NCBI RefSeq assembly: GCF_902806485.1
Contig: NZ_CADCWT010000004.1
Coordinates: 1-64,000, forward strand
Length of the DNA stretch: 64,000 nucleotides
Source of the DNA: Candidatus Frankia alpina
GTDB taxonomy: Bacteria > Actinomycetota > Actinomycetes > Frankiales > Frankiaceae
Reading direction: 5' to 3'
Of this stretch, positions 46,062 to 56,384 are shown one piece after another (position 1 is the first letter of the stretch; each line of letters begins with the position of its first letter). A program made the translations under genes and the position numbers. The notes under the pieces are model-generated. The model saw only the letters and a program-made list of their open reading frames with translations, was not told where the DNA came from and searched no databases.

Positions 46062-47447
46062 ATGACTGAATTGGGTGGCGGGGGATACGAGAAACGCGCG
46101 GGGTCGGGCATTCCGCGGCGCGACCGACCGGACCGCTCCGCCCGGCCGGAGGCACCGACCGGGTCCGCGGGCAGCCCGTCCGATCCCATGGGGGACGGCG
46201 GGGTCGCTCCCGCCGGCGCGGCGGACCTGCCGGATCCGGACCCGGCCTGGTCGACCTCCACGGCGTCAACGCCGGAGTCGACCACGCCGGAGTCGACCAC
46301 GGCGGAGCCGACCACGGCGGCCCAGCCGTCGCCGTCATCGGGGCAGCAGATCGTCCTCCCGGCGCATTCGTCCGCGCCGACCGGCCTCCCACCGCAGTCA
46401 GAGACCACGCACGGTCCCTCCGGACCGGCGACCGGCTGGTCGATCCCGGGCTGGTCGGGCGCACCCGGACAGCTGACGGGCATCACCCCCCTCAGCGACC
46501 CGAATCCCCCCACCGGGCCGTATCCCCTCCCCGGAAGGGTTCCTTCGGCTGGCACGACCCACCCGCTCACCGCGACCGCCTGGGCCGACCGCGGTGACCT
46601 GGACGAACAGGCAGCCCTCGACAGACACCCGAACGCAGACGGTTACCCGGGCGAGACCGACTCCGGCGGCGAACACGCCGACGCCGATACTCCACCGGCA
46701 GGGACCGGCGAACGGCGCGGCCTGGCGGGCCGGGCCCGCAGTTCTCGGCGGCTGCTGGCCATCGTCGCCGGCGCCGTCCTGGTGCTCATCGCGGCCGTGG
46801 CGATCGTCGCATTGCGCGGCGGGGACGATGACAAGGGCGGTGACGCGCCGACCGCGTCGGGCACGCTGCCGCCAGTTCCGGCGAACTTCCTGAGCACCGC
46901 CGCGGTCGACGCCGATCCGATAACCCCCGACGAGTTCTTCCCCGAACAGTCCGTCGCCGTCGACACGCACGGCTACCAGCGACTCGCGCGCAAGCTCGAC
47001 GCCGGCTGCCCGAACCTCACCGGCGATCTGATCGTTCAGTTGAAGGCAGCGCGCTGCCGGCAGGTGGTGCGCTCGCTGTTCCTCAGCCGTCCCCAGCAAG
47101 GCGAACGCCAGGTACTGGCGGGAGCGACCGTGTTCTCCCTGGACACCAGCGCGACGGCCACCCAGGCCGCGCAGGTGCTCAACCAGGGCCGTGGCGGCAT
47201 CGCGCCGCTGCCGATCCCGGCGGGCTCGATCCAGAACGCGCAGATCACCGGCCCGGGTGGAAACAACTCCTGGCGCGGCGCGGTCAGCCGCGGGCACTAC
47301 CTCATCTACACCCAGGTCGCCTACGTCGACGGCACCTCGGGCACGGCGACGGACCAGCCGCTGCGCAACGCCCAGACCGACCTGGCCACCCTCGCCACCG
47401 AGCCGATCGGTGACCGGGCGGTGCTCGGGCACGGCCCGCGGCGCTGA
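46062..47447 (+). CDS. Single-pass membrane protein with Ser/Thr/Pro-rich N-terminus, unknown
   Basis: 461 residues, not recognised. The cytoplasmic N-terminal ~225 residues are Pro/Ser/Thr/Gly-rich, including short TPEST repeats. A basic stop (RGLAGRARSSRR) precedes one membrane segment (LLAIVAGAVLVLIAAVAIVAL), so the C-terminal ~190 residues are outside. That domain has two Cys (LDAGCPNL, AARCRQV) likely to pair and strands such as RQVLAGATVFSLD and HYLIYTQVAYVDG. The start is ATG at 46062, probably leaderless. It is oriented against the ribosomal genes on both sides and converges on truA. The plan resembles the products at 16489-19404 and 19793-21298. Confidence 0.75.
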   Translation: MTELGGGGYEKRAGSGIPRRDRPDRSARPEAPTGSAGSPSDPMGDGGVAPAGAADLPDPDPAWSTSTASTPESTTPESTTAEPTTAAQPSPSSGQQIVLPAHSSAPTGLPPQSETTHGPSGPATGWSIPGWSGAPGQLTGITPLSDPNPPTGPYPLPGRVPSAGTTHPLTATAWADRGDLDEQAALDRHPNADGYPGETDSGGEHADADTPPAGTGERRGLAGRARSSRRLLAIVAGAVLVLIAAVAIVALRGGDDDKGGDAPTASGTLPPVPANFLSTAAVDADPITPDEFFPEQSVAVDTHGYQRLARKLDAGCPNLTGDLIVQLKAARCRQVVRSLFLSRPQQGERQVLAGATVFSLDTSATATQAAQVLNQGRGGIAPLPIPAGSIQNAQITGPGGNNSWRGAVSRGHYLIYTQVAYVDGTSGTATDQPLRNAQTDLATLATEPIGDRAVLGHGPRR

Positions 47448-47499
47448 CCAGCTGAGGCGGCGGCGATCTCGCCCGGACCGACCGAGACCCGGGCGTGTC

Positions 47500-48396
47500 T
47501 CACCCCGACGGGGTGGTGGGCACCCGCACCGCCCGGGTGACCTCGGCCCGCGCCGCCAGCTCCGCGTCTGGCGGGTAGCGCACCTCGACCAGCGTCAACC
47601 CGTGCGCGGGAGCGACCGTCACGGCCGGGTCCCGCATTCCACGGCGTAGGACCGCCGCCGGCCACTGCGGCGGCCGGCGTCCCTCGCCCACCGCCAGCAG
47701 CGCCCCGACCAGCGCCCGGACCATCGAGTGGCAGAAGGCGTCCGCCTCGACGTCGGCGACGACCACCCCGTTGGGGCGGCGCAGCACGTCCAGGCGCAGC
47801 AGGGTACGCACGGTCGTCGCTCCCTCCCGCCGGCGGCAGAAGGCCGCGAAGTCGTGTTCGCCGACCAGCAGCAACGCCGCCGATGCCATCGCCGGCACGT
47901 CCAGCGGCCGCGGCCAGGCGAGGGTGTCGAAACGCCGCAGCGGCTCGGCACCGAACGGCGCGTCGGTGATGCGGTAGACGTAGCGCCGGGACAGCGCCGA
48001 GAACCGGGCGTCGAACCCGGCCGGAGCGGGCGCGAGACCGGTGACCCGGACCGACCGGTCGAGGACACCGTTGAGCCGCCGGGCGAGCCCGCCGAGTGGC
48101 ACGTCAGCGGGGAGGTCGACGTGGGCCACCTGCCCGGCGGCATGCACTCCGGAATCGGTCCGCCCGGCGACCGTGAGGCGCACGGCCTGCAGCCGGGCGA
48201 CCCGGATGAGAGCGTCCTCCACGTCGCCCTGCACGGTCCGTTGACCAGGCTGGCGGGCCCAGCCGGCGAACGGCGTGCCGTCGTAGGCGATGTCCAGGCG
48301 CAGCCGGACCAGGCCCGCCGCCATCACCGTCACGTCCGCCCCGGCGCCGGGCACCGCATGAGGCGCACTCGGACCGGATCCCACGACATCGGACAT
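47500..48396 (-). CDS. truA: tRNA pseudouridine(38-40) synthase
   Basis: 298 residues. The catalytic Asp lies in [54 protein letters not shown] and the closing [23 protein letters not shown] are TruA signatures. It isomerises U38-U40 in tRNA anticodon arms. ATG at 48396 follows GGGGAG by 6 nt; the frame extends further upstream without family similarity. It is last in the alpha-operon block after rplQ, as is usual. Confidence 0.95.
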   Translation of the reverse strand: MSDVVGSGPSAPHAVPGAGADVTVMAAGLVRLRLDIAYDGTPFAGWARQPGQRTVQGDVEDALIRVARLQAVRLTVAGRTDSGVHAAGQVAHVDLPADVPLGGLARRLNGVLDRSVRVTGLAPAPAGFDARFSALSRRYVYRITDAPFGAEPLRRFDTLAWPRPLDVPAMASAALLLVGEHDFAAFCRRREGATTVRTLLRLDVLRRPNGVVVADVEADAFCHSMVRALVGALLAVGEGRRPPQWPAAVLRRGMRDPAVTVAPAHGLTLVEVRYPPDAELAARAEVTRAVRVPTTPSG

Positions 48397-48491
48397 CTGC
48401 TTCTCCCCGTACGGCGGCGTGGCGGTGGGGCAGGACGCGGCCGGACCTGACGACACCCCGGTGCGGGCCGAACGCAGCGACATGAACGGCG

Positions 48492-48524
48492 AAGGCCCGC
48501 CGCCCATGATGGGCGGCGGGCCTT
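48492..48524. terminator. Terminator between rplQ and truA
   Basis: aaggcccgccgccca and tgggcggcgggcctt form a 15-bp perfect stem with a 3-nt loop, 67 nt past the rplQ stop. It would end the alpha operon, so truA may have its own promoter. Confidence 0.85.
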
Positions 48525-48590
48525 GCGGGAGCTACTGGCGTGACGCGGGTATCGGTGCGAATCCGTGCCTGTGACGACAAGTCGCCGTGG

Positions 48591-49226
48591 TCAGGACTTC
48601 GACTCGGCCGAACCGTCGTCGTCCGTCGCCTCGGCGCTGGCAGCCGAAGCCTCGGACGCCTGGGCCGTCGTGGGCTTCTCCTCGCCGGCCGGCTTCTCCT
48701 CGGCGGACTGCGCAGCCTCGGCGGACTGCGCGGCCACGGCGGCGGCGGTCGGCGACTCGCTGGCCAGGTCCTCGGCGGCCTCGGCGGTGGCACCGGTCGG
48801 CGTGCGCCGCTCGGAGAAGCGGGTGCCGCGCGCGCGCTCGGCCTCACCGACGGCCTGCTGGCCGACGGTCAGCGCCTCCACCAGCTCGATGCGGGCCAGC
48901 GGAGCGTTGTCACCCTTGCGGTTGCCGAGCTTGATGATCCGGGTGTAGCCACCGTCGCGGTTGGCGTAGCGCGGACCGATCTCGGTGAACAGGGTGTGCA
49001 CCACCGAGTTGTCCCGCACGTGGCGCATGACGCGACGCCGGGCGTGCAGGTCGCCGCGCTTGGCGAAGGTCACCAGCCGCTCGGCGTACGGGCGCAGCCG
49101 CTTCGCCTTGGCCTCGGTGGTGGTGATGCCGCCGTGCTCGAACAGCGCGGTGGCGAGGTTGGCCAGCAGCAGCCGCTCATGTGCGGGGCTGCCGCCGAGC
49201 CGGGCGCCCTTCGTTGGCGTGGGCAT
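48591..49226 (-). CDS. rplQ: Ribosomal protein L17 with acidic C-terminal extension
   Basis: bL17, 211 residues. The core ([59 protein letters not shown]... to about 120) is standard. About 90 residues of Ala/Glu/Ser-rich, low-complexity sequence follow ([15 protein letters not shown]... to GSAESKS), far longer than the ~120-residue bacterial form. The tail probably lies outside the ribosome and its role is unknown. The gene lies 117 nt after rpoA. Confidence 0.96.
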   Translation of the reverse strand: MPTPTKGARLGGSPAHERLLLANLATALFEHGGITTTEAKAKRLRPYAERLVTFAKRGDLHARRRVMRHVRDNSVVHTLFTEIGPRYANRDGGYTRIIKLGNRKGDNAPLARIELVEALTVGQQAVGEAERARGTRFSERRTPTGATAEAAEDLASESPTAAAVAAQSAEAAQSAEEKPAGEEKPTTAQASEASAASAEATDDDGSAESKS

Positions 49227-49306
49227 GATGAGTGCTCCTCGTTCCTTTCACTGTCCCGCCAGGCTGCCCGCCCGTAGGACGGCGGCATGCGCCACCGGAG
49301 GTCGTC

Positions 49307-49336
49307 GAGGGCCCCCGCGGGTGGGCGGGGGCCCTC
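49307..49336. terminator. Inverted repeat between rpoA and rplQ
   Basis: gagggcccccgc and gcgggggccctc pair perfectly around a 6-nt loop, 7 nt past the rpoA stop. It could be a partial terminator reducing rplQ transcription or an RNA-stability element. Confidence 0.65.
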
Positions 49337-49343
49337 GTGAAGG

Positions 49344-50393
49344 TCAGTACTGCTCAGTCTCAACGAACTCCGCGCCGTCGTCGGACGGGTCGGAGAACGC
49401 CGGGTTGTAGCTGTCGGTGCCGTAGGTGTCCACGGCCTGACGCGGGTCGAATCCGGGCGGGGAGTCCTTGAGCTGCAGGCCCATCGCGCCGAGCTTCGTC
49501 TTGACCTCGTCGATCGACTTCTGCCCGAAGTTGCGGATGTCGAGCAGGTCGGCCTCGCTGCGCGAGACCAGTTCGCCGATCGTGTGGATGCCCTCGCGCT
49601 TGAGGCAGTTGTAGGAGCGGACGGTCAGGTCCATCTCCTCGATCGGCAGCGCGAGGTCCGCCGCCAGCGCCGCGTCCGCAGCGGACGGGCCGATGTCCAC
49701 GCCCTCGGCCTCGGCGTTGAGCTCCTGGGCCAGCCCGAACAGGCCGACCAGGGTCTTGCCGGCGCTCGCCATCGCATCGCGCGGGGAGATCGACGGCTTC
49801 GTCTCGACGTCGACGATGAGCCGGTCGAAGTCGGTGCGCTGCTCGACTCGGGTTGCCTCGACCTTGTAGGTCACCTTCAGCACCGGTGAGTAGATCGAGT
49901 CGATCGGGATCCGCCCGATCTCCTGGCCGGCCTGCTTGTTCTGCGCCGCGCTGACGTACCCGCGGCCTCGCTCGACGGTCAGCTCGATCTCGAGCTTGCC
50001 CTTGTCGTTCAGAGTGGCCAGGCGCAGCTCGGGGCTGTGGACCTCGACGCCGGCCGGCGGGGCGATATCCGCCGCCGTGACCTCGTCGGGCCCCTGCTTG
50101 CGCAGGTACATCACCGTCGGCTCGTCGTTGTCGGAGCTGACGACCAGTTCCTTGAGGTTCAGGATCAGGTCGGTCACGTCCTCCTTGACGCCGGGCACGG
50201 TGGAGAACTCGTGCAGCACCCCGTCGATGCGGATGCTGGTGACCGACGCGCCGGGGATGGAGGACAGCAAGGTCCGACGCAGCGAGTTACCGAGGGTGTA
50301 GCCGAAGCCCGGCTCCAGCGGCTCGATCACGAAACGTGACCGGAACTCGGAGATCGGGTCCTCGACGAGGGTGGGACGCTGAGCGATCAGCAT
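49344..50393 (-). CDS. rpoA: RNA polymerase alpha subunit
   Basis: 349 residues. The N-terminal dimerisation domain has [33 protein letters not shown]; the C-terminal domain that contacts UP elements and activators reads [48 protein letters not shown]. The end is an acidic tail ([15 protein letters not shown]). ATG at 50393. It lies 302 nt after rpsD. Confidence 0.98.
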   Translation of the reverse strand: MLIAQRPTLVEDPISEFRSRFVIEPLEPGFGYTLGNSLRRTLLSSIPGASVTSIRIDGVLHEFSTVPGVKEDVTDLILNLKELVVSSDNDEPTVMYLRKQGPDEVTAADIAPPAGVEVHSPELRLATLNDKGKLEIELTVERGRGYVSAAQNKQAGQEIGRIPIDSIYSPVLKVTYKVEATRVEQRTDFDRLIVDVETKPSISPRDAMASAGKTLVGLFGLAQELNAEAEGVDIGPSAADAALAADLALPIEEMDLTVRSYNCLKREGIHTIGELVSRSEADLLDIRNFGQKSIDEVKTKLGAMGLQLKDSPPGFDPRQAVDTYGTDSYNPAFSDPSDDGAEFVETEQY

Positions 50394-50695
50394 GTTGCGA
50401 TCCTTCCGACCACGGCGACCGCCATATGACGCCGTGTAGGGCAGGCTCCCGGTTCGGGAGCCGGCGGGTGGGACATCGGTCCGTTCCACCCGCGAGCCCG
50501 GTGCACGCCCGCCCACCCGGTGAACCACCCGGGTGGTGCGCACGGCACCGGTTGTCGCTCCTTCAGTGTGCCTCGCCGCCGCACAGCAGTGACGGGCACG
50601 GTGCCACCGGCCCGGTGGCGGGAGCGTAGGTCACCCCCAAGGCGGGGCCGCCGGTGGCCGGGCCACCGCTGCACCGCCCCCGGGGGCGTCTGGTC
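50394..50695. other. 302-nt spacer between rpsD and rpoA
   Basis: No gene. It contains a gcgggtgg/ccacccgc hairpin (50464-50493) and a perfect 14-bp palindrome accacccgggtggt (50524-50537). A regulatory or promoter role for rpoA is possible; no clear -35/-10 pair was found. Confidence 0.5.
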
Positions 50696-51325
50696 CTACT
50701 TGGAGTAGAGCTCGACGATCAGCTGCTCCTGGACCTGGGTGTCAATGACCTGCCGGGCCGGCAGGGAGTGCACCAGGATCCGCATCTGGCTCGGGATGGA
50801 CTCCAGCCAGGCTGGGACAGTCCGGCCCTGGCCCGCGGTCTCCCGAGCGACGATGAACGGGGTCAGCTCCCGGGCCTTCGGTGCGATCTCGACGATGTCG
50901 TTCTCGCTGATCCGGTAGCTCGGAATGTCGACCTTGCGCCCGTTGACCTGGACGTGGCCGTGCCGGACGGCCTGACGAGCGGCGTCGCGGGACGGCGCGA
51001 AGCCACCCCGGTAGACGACGTTGTCGAGCCGCGACTCAAGGATCTTCAGCAGCTCGTCACCGGTCTTGCCGGCCCGCCGGTTCGCCTCGTCGTAGTACCC
51101 GCGGAACTGCTTCTCCAGGATGCCGTAGATCCGCGCGCACTTCTGCTTCTCGCGCTTCTGCAGCAGGTACTCGGAGTCCTTGGTGCGGCCCCGGCCGTGC
51201 TCGCCCGGCGGGTAGGGCCGGATCTCGATCGGGCACTTCGGGGTGTCGCACTTGGTGCCCTTGAGGAACAGCTTCGTCTTCTCGCGGCGGCAACGCTTGC
51301 AGTCCGCGCCGGTGTAACGGGCCAT
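50696..51325 (-). CDS. rpsD: Ribosomal protein S4, zinc-binding form
   Basis: uS4, 209 residues. The N-terminus has a Cys cluster (DCKRCRREKTKLFLKGTKCDTPKC), the zinc-bearing C+ form. The S4 RNA-binding domain reads LESRLDNVVYRGGFAPSRDAARQAVRHGHVQVNGRKVDIPSYRI. It nucleates 30S assembly and in some bacteria represses the alpha operon. It lies 95 nt after rpsK. No zinc-free paralogue is seen in the window. Confidence 0.98.
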   Translation of the reverse strand: MARYTGADCKRCRREKTKLFLKGTKCDTPKCPIEIRPYPPGEHGRGRTKDSEYLLQKREKQKCARIYGILEKQFRGYYDEANRRAGKTGDELLKILESRLDNVVYRGGFAPSRDAARQAVRHGHVQVNGRKVDIPSYRISENDIVEIAPKARELTPFIVARETAGQGRTVPAWLESIPSQMRILVHSLPARQVIDTQVQEQLIVELYSK

Positions 51326-51420
51326 CTAGTCCTTCTCTCTCGTCTCCTGGCGCGAACTCGAACGCGACGCCACGACTCCGGCCGGGGCGCCACCCCGACC
51401 ACGATCGTCACGCCGCACGG

Positions 51421-51825
51421 TCACACCCTGCGCCGCTTCGGCGGGCGGCAACCGTTGTGGGGGGTAGGGGTGACGTCCTGGATCGCCCCGACCTCCAGGC
51501 CCGCGGCCTGCAGCGAGCGGATCGCGGTCTCCCGGCCGGAACCAGGGCCCTTCACGAACACGTCGACCTTGCGCATCCCGTGCTCCTGCGCCTTGCGGGC
51601 CGCGTTCTCGGCGGCCATCTGCGCGGCGAAGGGGGTCGACTTGCGGGAGCCCTTGAAGCCGACGTGGCCGGCGGAGGCCCAGGAGATCACGTTCCCGCTG
51701 GGGTCGGTGATCGAAACGATCGTGTTGTTGAACGTGCTCTTGATGTGAGCGTGCCCGTGGGCGACGTTCTTCTTTTCTTTGCGCCGGACCTTCTTGGCGC
51801 CGGCGGTGCGAGTCTTGGGAGGCAT
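51421..51825 (-). CDS. rpsK: Ribosomal protein S11
   Basis: uS11, 134 residues. Contains [56 protein letters not shown] and the C-terminal [18 protein letters not shown]. Lines the mRNA exit on the 30S platform. Follows rpsM by 81 nt in the alpha operon. Confidence 0.98.
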   Translation of the reverse strand: MPPKTRTAGAKKVRRKEKKNVAHGHAHIKSTFNNTIVSITDPSGNVISWASAGHVGFKGSRKSTPFAAQMAAENAARKAQEHGMRKVDVFVKGPGSGRETAIRSLQAAGLEVGAIQDVTPTPHNGCRPPKRRRV

Positions 51826-51906
51826 CTTTGCGTGTGGTCTCCGTCTGCGAGGTCGTCGATCAGTGGTCGTCCGGGGCCGGGCCGAGTGGCCCGCCGGGCG
51901 CCCTGA

Positions 51907-52287
51907 CTACTTCTTGCCGGCCTTCTTCTTGCCGGCGATGGCGCGGCGCGGGCCCTTGCGGGTGCGGGCGTTGGTGTGCGTCCGCTGACCGTGGACCGGC
52001 AGGTTCCGCCGGTGCCGCAGGCCCTGGTAGCAGCCGATCTCCATCTTGCGACGGATGTCCTGCTTGATCTCCCGGTTGAGGTCGCCCTCCACCCGGTAGT
52101 TCGCGTCGATCCACTCACGCAGCCGGACGATCTCGTCCTCGCTCAGGTCCCGGACACGGGTGTCCGGGTTGACGCCGGTGGCAGCGAGGGTCTCCCGGGA
52201 ACGGGTGCGACCGATCCCAAAGATGTAGGTCAGGGCGATCTCAACCCGCTTCTCGCGGGGGAGGTCGACGCCGGAGAGGCGTGCCAT
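51907..52287 (-). CDS. rpsM: Ribosomal protein S13
   Basis: uS13, 126 residues. Starts [30 protein letters not shown] and ends in a basic KKKAGKK tail that contacts P-site t[23 protein letters not shown] is the classical signature. ATG at 52287. A 208-nt gap separates it from rpmJ upstream; no structure there was convincing. Confidence 0.98.
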   Translation of the reverse strand: MARLSGVDLPREKRVEIALTYIFGIGRTRSRETLAATGVNPDTRVRDLSEDEIVRLREWIDANYRVEGDLNREIKQDIRRKMEIGCYQGLRHRRNLPVHGQRTHTNARTRKGPRRAIAGKKKAGKK

Positions 52288-52495
52288 GTACGGATGTTTC
52301 CTTCCTGCATCCGGAGGTCTCGGGCGATGTCGCCCCAACCGGCGCAGTGCCGGCCGGGCCCCGGCCTCCGACCGGGGGTGAGACGCCCCATGCGGGACGC
52401 CTGGCATCGCTTGAGTGCGGTAGCTCCCCAACCCCGAGCCGCCGGGGCGCGTACGCGCACCCTGGCGACGGGGAGAGGCCCACCCGTCAGTGGCC

Positions 52496-52609
52496 TTAGC
52501 CCTGACGCTGCTTGTGACGCAGATTGTCGCAGATGACCATGACACGCCCGTGTCGGCGGATCACCTTGCACTTGTCGCAGATCTTCTTGACGCTGGGCTT
52601 GACCTTCAC
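52496..52609 (-). CDS. rpmJ: Ribosomal protein L36, zinc-binding form
   Basis: bL36, 37 residues, [36 protein letters not shown] from a GTG at 52609. The zinc ligands are C11, C14, C27 and H32 (C+ form). It caps the 23S rRNA near the peptidyl-transferase centre. It follows infA by 79 nt. Easily missed because of its size, and it is in the frame of a longer shadow ORF. Confidence 0.97.
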   Translation of the reverse strand: MKVKPSVKKICDKCKVIRRHGRVMVICDNLRHKQRQG

Positions 52610-52688
52610 GGCTGTTGCGGACCTCCTGCGCAGCCGCGGGCCGCGCGTGGCGATGAGTAGTGGTACGGGCGAGTGTGGAGGAGATCGA

Positions 52689-52910
52689 CTACTTGTAGCG
52701 GTAGACGATGCGGCCGCGAGACAGGTCGTAGGGCGAGAGCTCGACCACGACGCGGTCCTCCGGCAGGATCCGGATGTAGTGCTGACGCATCTTGCCGCTG
52801 ATGTGGGCGAGAACGCGATGACCGTTCTGAAGCTCGACCCGAAACATTGCGTTCGGGAGCGGCTCCACCACACGGCCCTCGATCTCGATGGCCCCGTCCT
52901 TCTTCGGCAT
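52689..52910 (-). CDS. infA: Translation initiation factor IF-1
   Basis: 73 residues, the S1-like OB fold ([73 protein letters not shown] in family terms). Binds the 30S A site with IF-2 and IF-3. ATG at 52910. A likely promoter lies ~220 nt upstream. Confidence 0.98.
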   Translation of the reverse strand: MPKKDGAIEIEGRVVEPLPNAMFRVELQNGHRVLAHISGKMRQHYIRILPEDRVVVELSPYDLSRGRIVYRYK

Positions 52911-53126
52911 GTCCTCCGCTGTCCTGACGTCGACGACTGAATCGGCGGTTTGGTCACGACCGGTCGAGCTGACCGAACAACCGCCCGGAAAGACCCAGGT
53001 CAGAAGCCCGAATCCCAGGAGGGACCACGGACTGCCAACCACACTGCCACCGACCGCAACTGCCACGTTTCAGGACTGCTATCGACGCGGTGGAGCACAC
53101 CGGCGTGAGGAGACCGCCAACTGAAG

Positions 53127-53156
53127 AGTGTACGTGGCCCATCCGTCAAGGGCCAA
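53127..53156 (-). promoter_or_regulatory. Putative infA promoter
   Basis: TTGGCC (53156-53151), 18-nt spacer, TACACT (53132-53127), located between the map stop and infA. The -10 is good, the -35 only partly matches. Confidence 0.4.
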
Positions 53157-53163
53157 CACAGGC

Positions 53164-54009
53164 TCAGCCGATGCCGGACGGGGCGTCCGCAGGCTGTCCG
53201 CAGGCGACGCCGAGCGCGGCGAGCCGGGCGACCCCACCGTCGGGCTCGGTCAGCACCCAGGGGCCCCGATCGGTGATCGCCACCGAGTGTTCGGTGTGCG
53301 CGGCCAGGCTGCCGTCCTGGGTCACGACGGTCCAGTCGTCGGCGAGCACGGTCGTGTCCGGCGCACCGATGGTGATCATCGGCTCGATCGCCAGCGCCAG
53401 CCCCTCGACCAGCCGGATGCCGCGGCCGGGGCGGCCGTAGTTGAGCACGTGCGGAGGCTGGTGCATCTCGGTGCCGATGCCGTGGCCGCCGTAGTGGTCG
53501 ACGATGCCGTAGCCGTGCGGACGGATGTGGCGCTCGACGGCGGCGCTGATGTCGGTGAGCTTGCCACCGAGCTGGGCAGCCGCGAGGCCCGCCCACAGCG
53601 AGCCCTCACAGGTCGCAATCAGGTCGAGGGCCTCGGGGGCCACCTCGCCGACCGGAACGGTGATCGCCGCATCCCCGTGCCACCCGTCGACGATCGCTCC
53701 ACAGTCGATCGAGATGATGTCACCCTCGCGCAGTACCCGCTTGCGCGTCGGGATCGCGTGGACGACCTCGTCGTTGACAGAACTGCAGATCGACGCCGGG
53801 TACGGCGGCTGGGCGTAGCCCTTGAAGGAAGGGATCCCGCCGTCGGCCCGGATCGTTCTCTCGGCGAGTGCGTCGAGATCCGCAGTCGTGACGCCGGGGA
53901 CGACCGCCTCGCGCAGCCGGGCCAACGTCTTGGCGACGAGCAGGCCGGCCACCCGCATCTTGGCGATCTCCGCCGCGGTCTTGATCTGGACGTGCTCTCG
54001 TCGCGCCAC
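53164..54009 (-). CDS. map: Methionine aminopeptidase, type I
   Basis: 281 residues. Removes initiator methionine from nascent proteins. Metal ligands are recognisable in ISIDCGAIVDGWHGDAA (two Asp), GHGIGTEMHQPP (His), and LAIEPM and the later TEHSV (Glu). KTAAEIAKMRVAGLLVAKTLARL starts the family fold. The start is GTG at 54009. It lies 175 nt after adk, with a hairpin between them. Confidence 0.96.
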   Translation of the reverse strand: MARREHVQIKTAAEIAKMRVAGLLVAKTLARLREAVVPGVTTADLDALAERTIRADGGIPSFKGYAQPPYPASICSSVNDEVVHAIPTRKRVLREGDIISIDCGAIVDGWHGDAAITVPVGEVAPEALDLIATCEGSLWAGLAAAQLGGKLTDISAAVERHIRPHGYGIVDHYGGHGIGTEMHQPPHVLNYGRPGRGIRLVEGLALAIEPMITIGAPDTTVLADDWTVVTQDGSLAAHTEHSVAITDRGPWVLTEPDGGVARLAALGVACGQPADAPSGIG

Positions 54010-54058
54010 GCTCTCGCCTCGGTCTGTGTCCGTGTACTGGTCCGATTCTCGATGCTAA

Positions 54059-54084
54059 CCGCCCTGCCGGCACCGGCAGGGCGG
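54059..54084. terminator. Hairpin between adk and map
   Basis: ccgccctgccg (54059-54069) and cggcagggcgg (54074-54084) form an 11-bp stem with a 4-nt loop. A terminator or attenuator before map; no T-run follows. Confidence 0.6.
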
Positions 54085-54184
54085 ACGACCGTCCGACCGT
54101 CGGCGTCCGCCTGGACGGTTCCTACCCACCGCGAGGCACCCACCCCCCACCACGAGTGTGGGTGGACGCTGAGCGGCGGGAGCC

Positions 54185-54838
54185 TCAGTCCCCGTAGTGA
54201 CGCAGCGCGTCGAGCGCCCGATCGGTGACGTTGTCCACCGGGCCGGTGGCGTCGATGCCGATCAGGATGCCCTTCTCCGCGTAGTACGCCACCAGCGGCG
54301 ACGTCTGGTCCGCATACACCTCGAGCCGGTGGCGCACGGTCCCGGCCTGGTCGTCGTCGCGCTGGAACAGGTCGCCGCCGCAACGATCGCACAGGCCCTC
54401 GACCGACGGCGGGTCGAAGTCGAGATGCCAGATGTGGCCGCAGTTGCGGCAGGTCCGCCGGCCGGAGAGCCGCCGCACCACCTCGTCGTCGTCGACGACA
54501 AGCTCCAGAACCACGTCCAGCCGGGTCCCCATCCCGTCGAGCATCTGCCCGAGCACCTCGGCCTGGGGGACGTTACGGGGGAACCCGTCGAGCAGGAACC
54601 CCTTGACCGCGTCATCCTCGGCGAGCCGGTTGCGAACCATCCCGATGGTGATCTCGTCCGGCACGAGGTCACCGGCATCCATGAAGGTCTTGGCCTTGAC
54701 GCCCAGTTCGGTTCCCTGTCGCACGTTCGCTCGGAAGATGTCCCCAGTCGAGATCTTGGGGATGGACCGCGCCTGGGCAATGAACGCGGCCTGCGTACCC
54801 TTTCCGGCACCGGGCGGTCCCACCAGTACGAGGCGCAC
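54185..54838 (-). CDS. adk: Adenylate kinase
   Basis: 217 residues. P-loop [10 protein letters not shown], then the long-type LID domain with four cysteines ([13 protein letters not shown]... CDRCGG), a zinc-binding LID. It interconverts ATP+AMP and 2 ADP. GTG at 54838 overlaps the secY stop by one base (TAGTG), giving tight coupling. Confidence 0.97.
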   Translation of the reverse strand: MRLVLVGPPGAGKGTQAAFIAQARSIPKISTGDIFRANVRQGTELGVKAKTFMDAGDLVPDEITIGMVRNRLAEDDAVKGFLLDGFPRNVPQAEVLGQMLDGMGTRLDVVLELVVDDDEVVRRLSGRRTCRNCGHIWHLDFDPPSVEGLCDRCGGDLFQRDDDQAGTVRHRLEVYADQTSPLVAYYAEKGILIGIDATGPVDNVTDRALDALRHYGD

Positions 54839-56130
54839 TACCGGAGGAAACCTTCGTAATTGCGGAGCATGAGCTGGCTTTCGATCTGCTTCACGGTTTC
54901 CAGCCCCACCCCCACCATGATCAGGACTGAGGTACCCGCGAAGGGGAACGGCTGGTCCTTGGTCAGGTTCAACAGTGCCAACGGAAGGACCGTGATCACT
55001 CCGAGAAACAGGGAGCCGGGGAGCGTGATCCGGTCAAGTACGTGTTTGAGGTACTCCGCCGTCGGGTTACCCGGTCTGATCCCGGGGATGAACCCACCAT
55101 ACTTCTTCATGTTGTCCGCGACCTCCGTTGGGTTGAAGGTGATCGCAACATAGAAGTAGGTGAAGGCGATGATGAGTGCGAAGTACGTCACCAGGTAGAG
55201 CGGATGGTCCCCACGTGAGAGATACCTCTGCTCGAAGTCCTGAAAGCCCTGGTTGCTCCAGACCTGTCCGGCGAGCTGCGGGAGCTGGAGCAGGGAGGAG
55301 GCGAAGATGACGGGGATGATCCCGGCCTGGTTGACCTTGATGGGCAGGTAGGTGGAGGTGCCCCCGTACATCCGCCGGCCGATCAGTCGCTTCGCGTACT
55401 GGACGGGGATCCGCCGCTGGGACTGCTCGACGAACACCACGAAGACCATGATCGCGATCCCCAGCAGAATCACCAGACTGAACACCACGCCTCCGGCGAC
55501 CTGGAGGATCCGGGTGCCCTCGGAGGGAAGCCGCGCCGCGATCGAAGTGAAGATCAGCAAGGACATGCCGTTGCCGACGCCGCGGGCCGTGATCAGCTCA
55601 CCCATCCACATGATGACCGAGGTGCCGGCAGTCATCGTGATGACGATGGTCGCGACCCGGAACAGGCTCGTGTCCGGAATGATGGCGGCCGAGCAGCTCG
55701 GGAAGAGCCGTCCACTGCGGGCCAGTGCCACGATGCCGGTCGCCTGCAGGACGCCGAGCGCGATCGTCAGGTAGCGGGTGTACTGGGTGAGCTTCTGCTC
55801 GCCCGAGCTGCCTTCCTTCTTCAGCTGCTCGAGCCGCGGGATCACCACGACGAGCAGCTGGATGATGATGCTCGAGGTGATGTAGGGCATGATGCCGAGC
55901 GCGAAGATGGACAGCTGGAGCAGGGCGCCGCCGCTGAACAGGTTGATCAGCGAGTAGACGTTGCTGCTGTCGGCGCTCGCGCTGTTGAGGCAGGTGTTGA
56001 CCGCGCGGGTCGAGACCCCGGGCGAGGGCATGACGCTGCCGAACCGGAACAGCACCACGATCCCGACGGTGAACAGCAGCTTCTTGCGCAGGTCAGGAGT
56101 GCGGAATGCCCGCGTGAAGGCGGTGAGCAC
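54838..56130 (-). CDS. secY: Preprotein translocase subunit SecY
   Basis: 430 residues with ten membrane segments, the main channel protein of the Sec translocon. Typical motifs include [57 protein letters not shown] and [13 protein letters not shown]. The GTG at 56130 follows AGGAGGAG; 14 extra upstream residues in frame are not needed. It is 254 nt after rplO, with a hairpin between them, so it may have its own promoter. Confidence 0.97.
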   Translation of the reverse strand: MLTAFTRAFRTPDLRKKLLFTVGIVVLFRFGSVMPSPGVSTRAVNTCLNSASADSSNVYSLINLFSGGALLQLSIFALGIMPYITSSIIIQLLVVVIPRLEQLKKEGSSGEQKLTQYTRYLTIALGVLQATGIVALARSGRLFPSCSAAIIPDTSLFRVATIVITMTAGTSVIMWMGELITARGVGNGMSLLIFTSIAARLPSEGTRILQVAGGVVFSLVILLGIAIMVFVVFVEQSQRRIPVQYAKRLIGRRMYGGTSTYLPIKVNQAGIIPVIFASSLLQLPQLAGQVWSNQGFQDFEQRYLSRGDHPLYLVTYFALIIAFTYFYVAITFNPTEVADNMKKYGGFIPGIRPGNPTAEYLKHVLDRITLPGSLFLGVITVLPLALLNLTKDQPFPFAGTSVLIMVGVGLETVKQIESQLMLRNYEGFLR

Positions 56131-56344
56131 GGCTCCTCCTGCTGGGATTGCGGACCGACGGGGAGTGGACATCCTGCCCTGTGCGGAGCGCCTACGACGG
56201 CCGGCGGCCGACGTTGGTTAGGCGACTGTAACAGGACACCCGGTCCACTCGTCCGGACATCACGCCCAGTAAGCAGCGGTGGCCGGGAAGAACCAGCTGA
56301 TGCCAGTGCGCGCCGGCTGCCGCGCGGGATGCTCCGGACAAGCA

Positions 56345-56378
56345 GGGCGAGGGGCGGCTCTGGGGCCGCCCCTCGCCC
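56345..56378. terminator. Inverted repeat between rplO and secY
   Basis: gggcgaggggcggc (56345-56358) and gccgcccctcgccc (56365-56378) form a 14-bp perfect stem, 6 nt past the rplO stop. It probably ends the spc transcript, at least in part. Confidence 0.8.
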
Positions 56379-56384
56379 TGGGTC

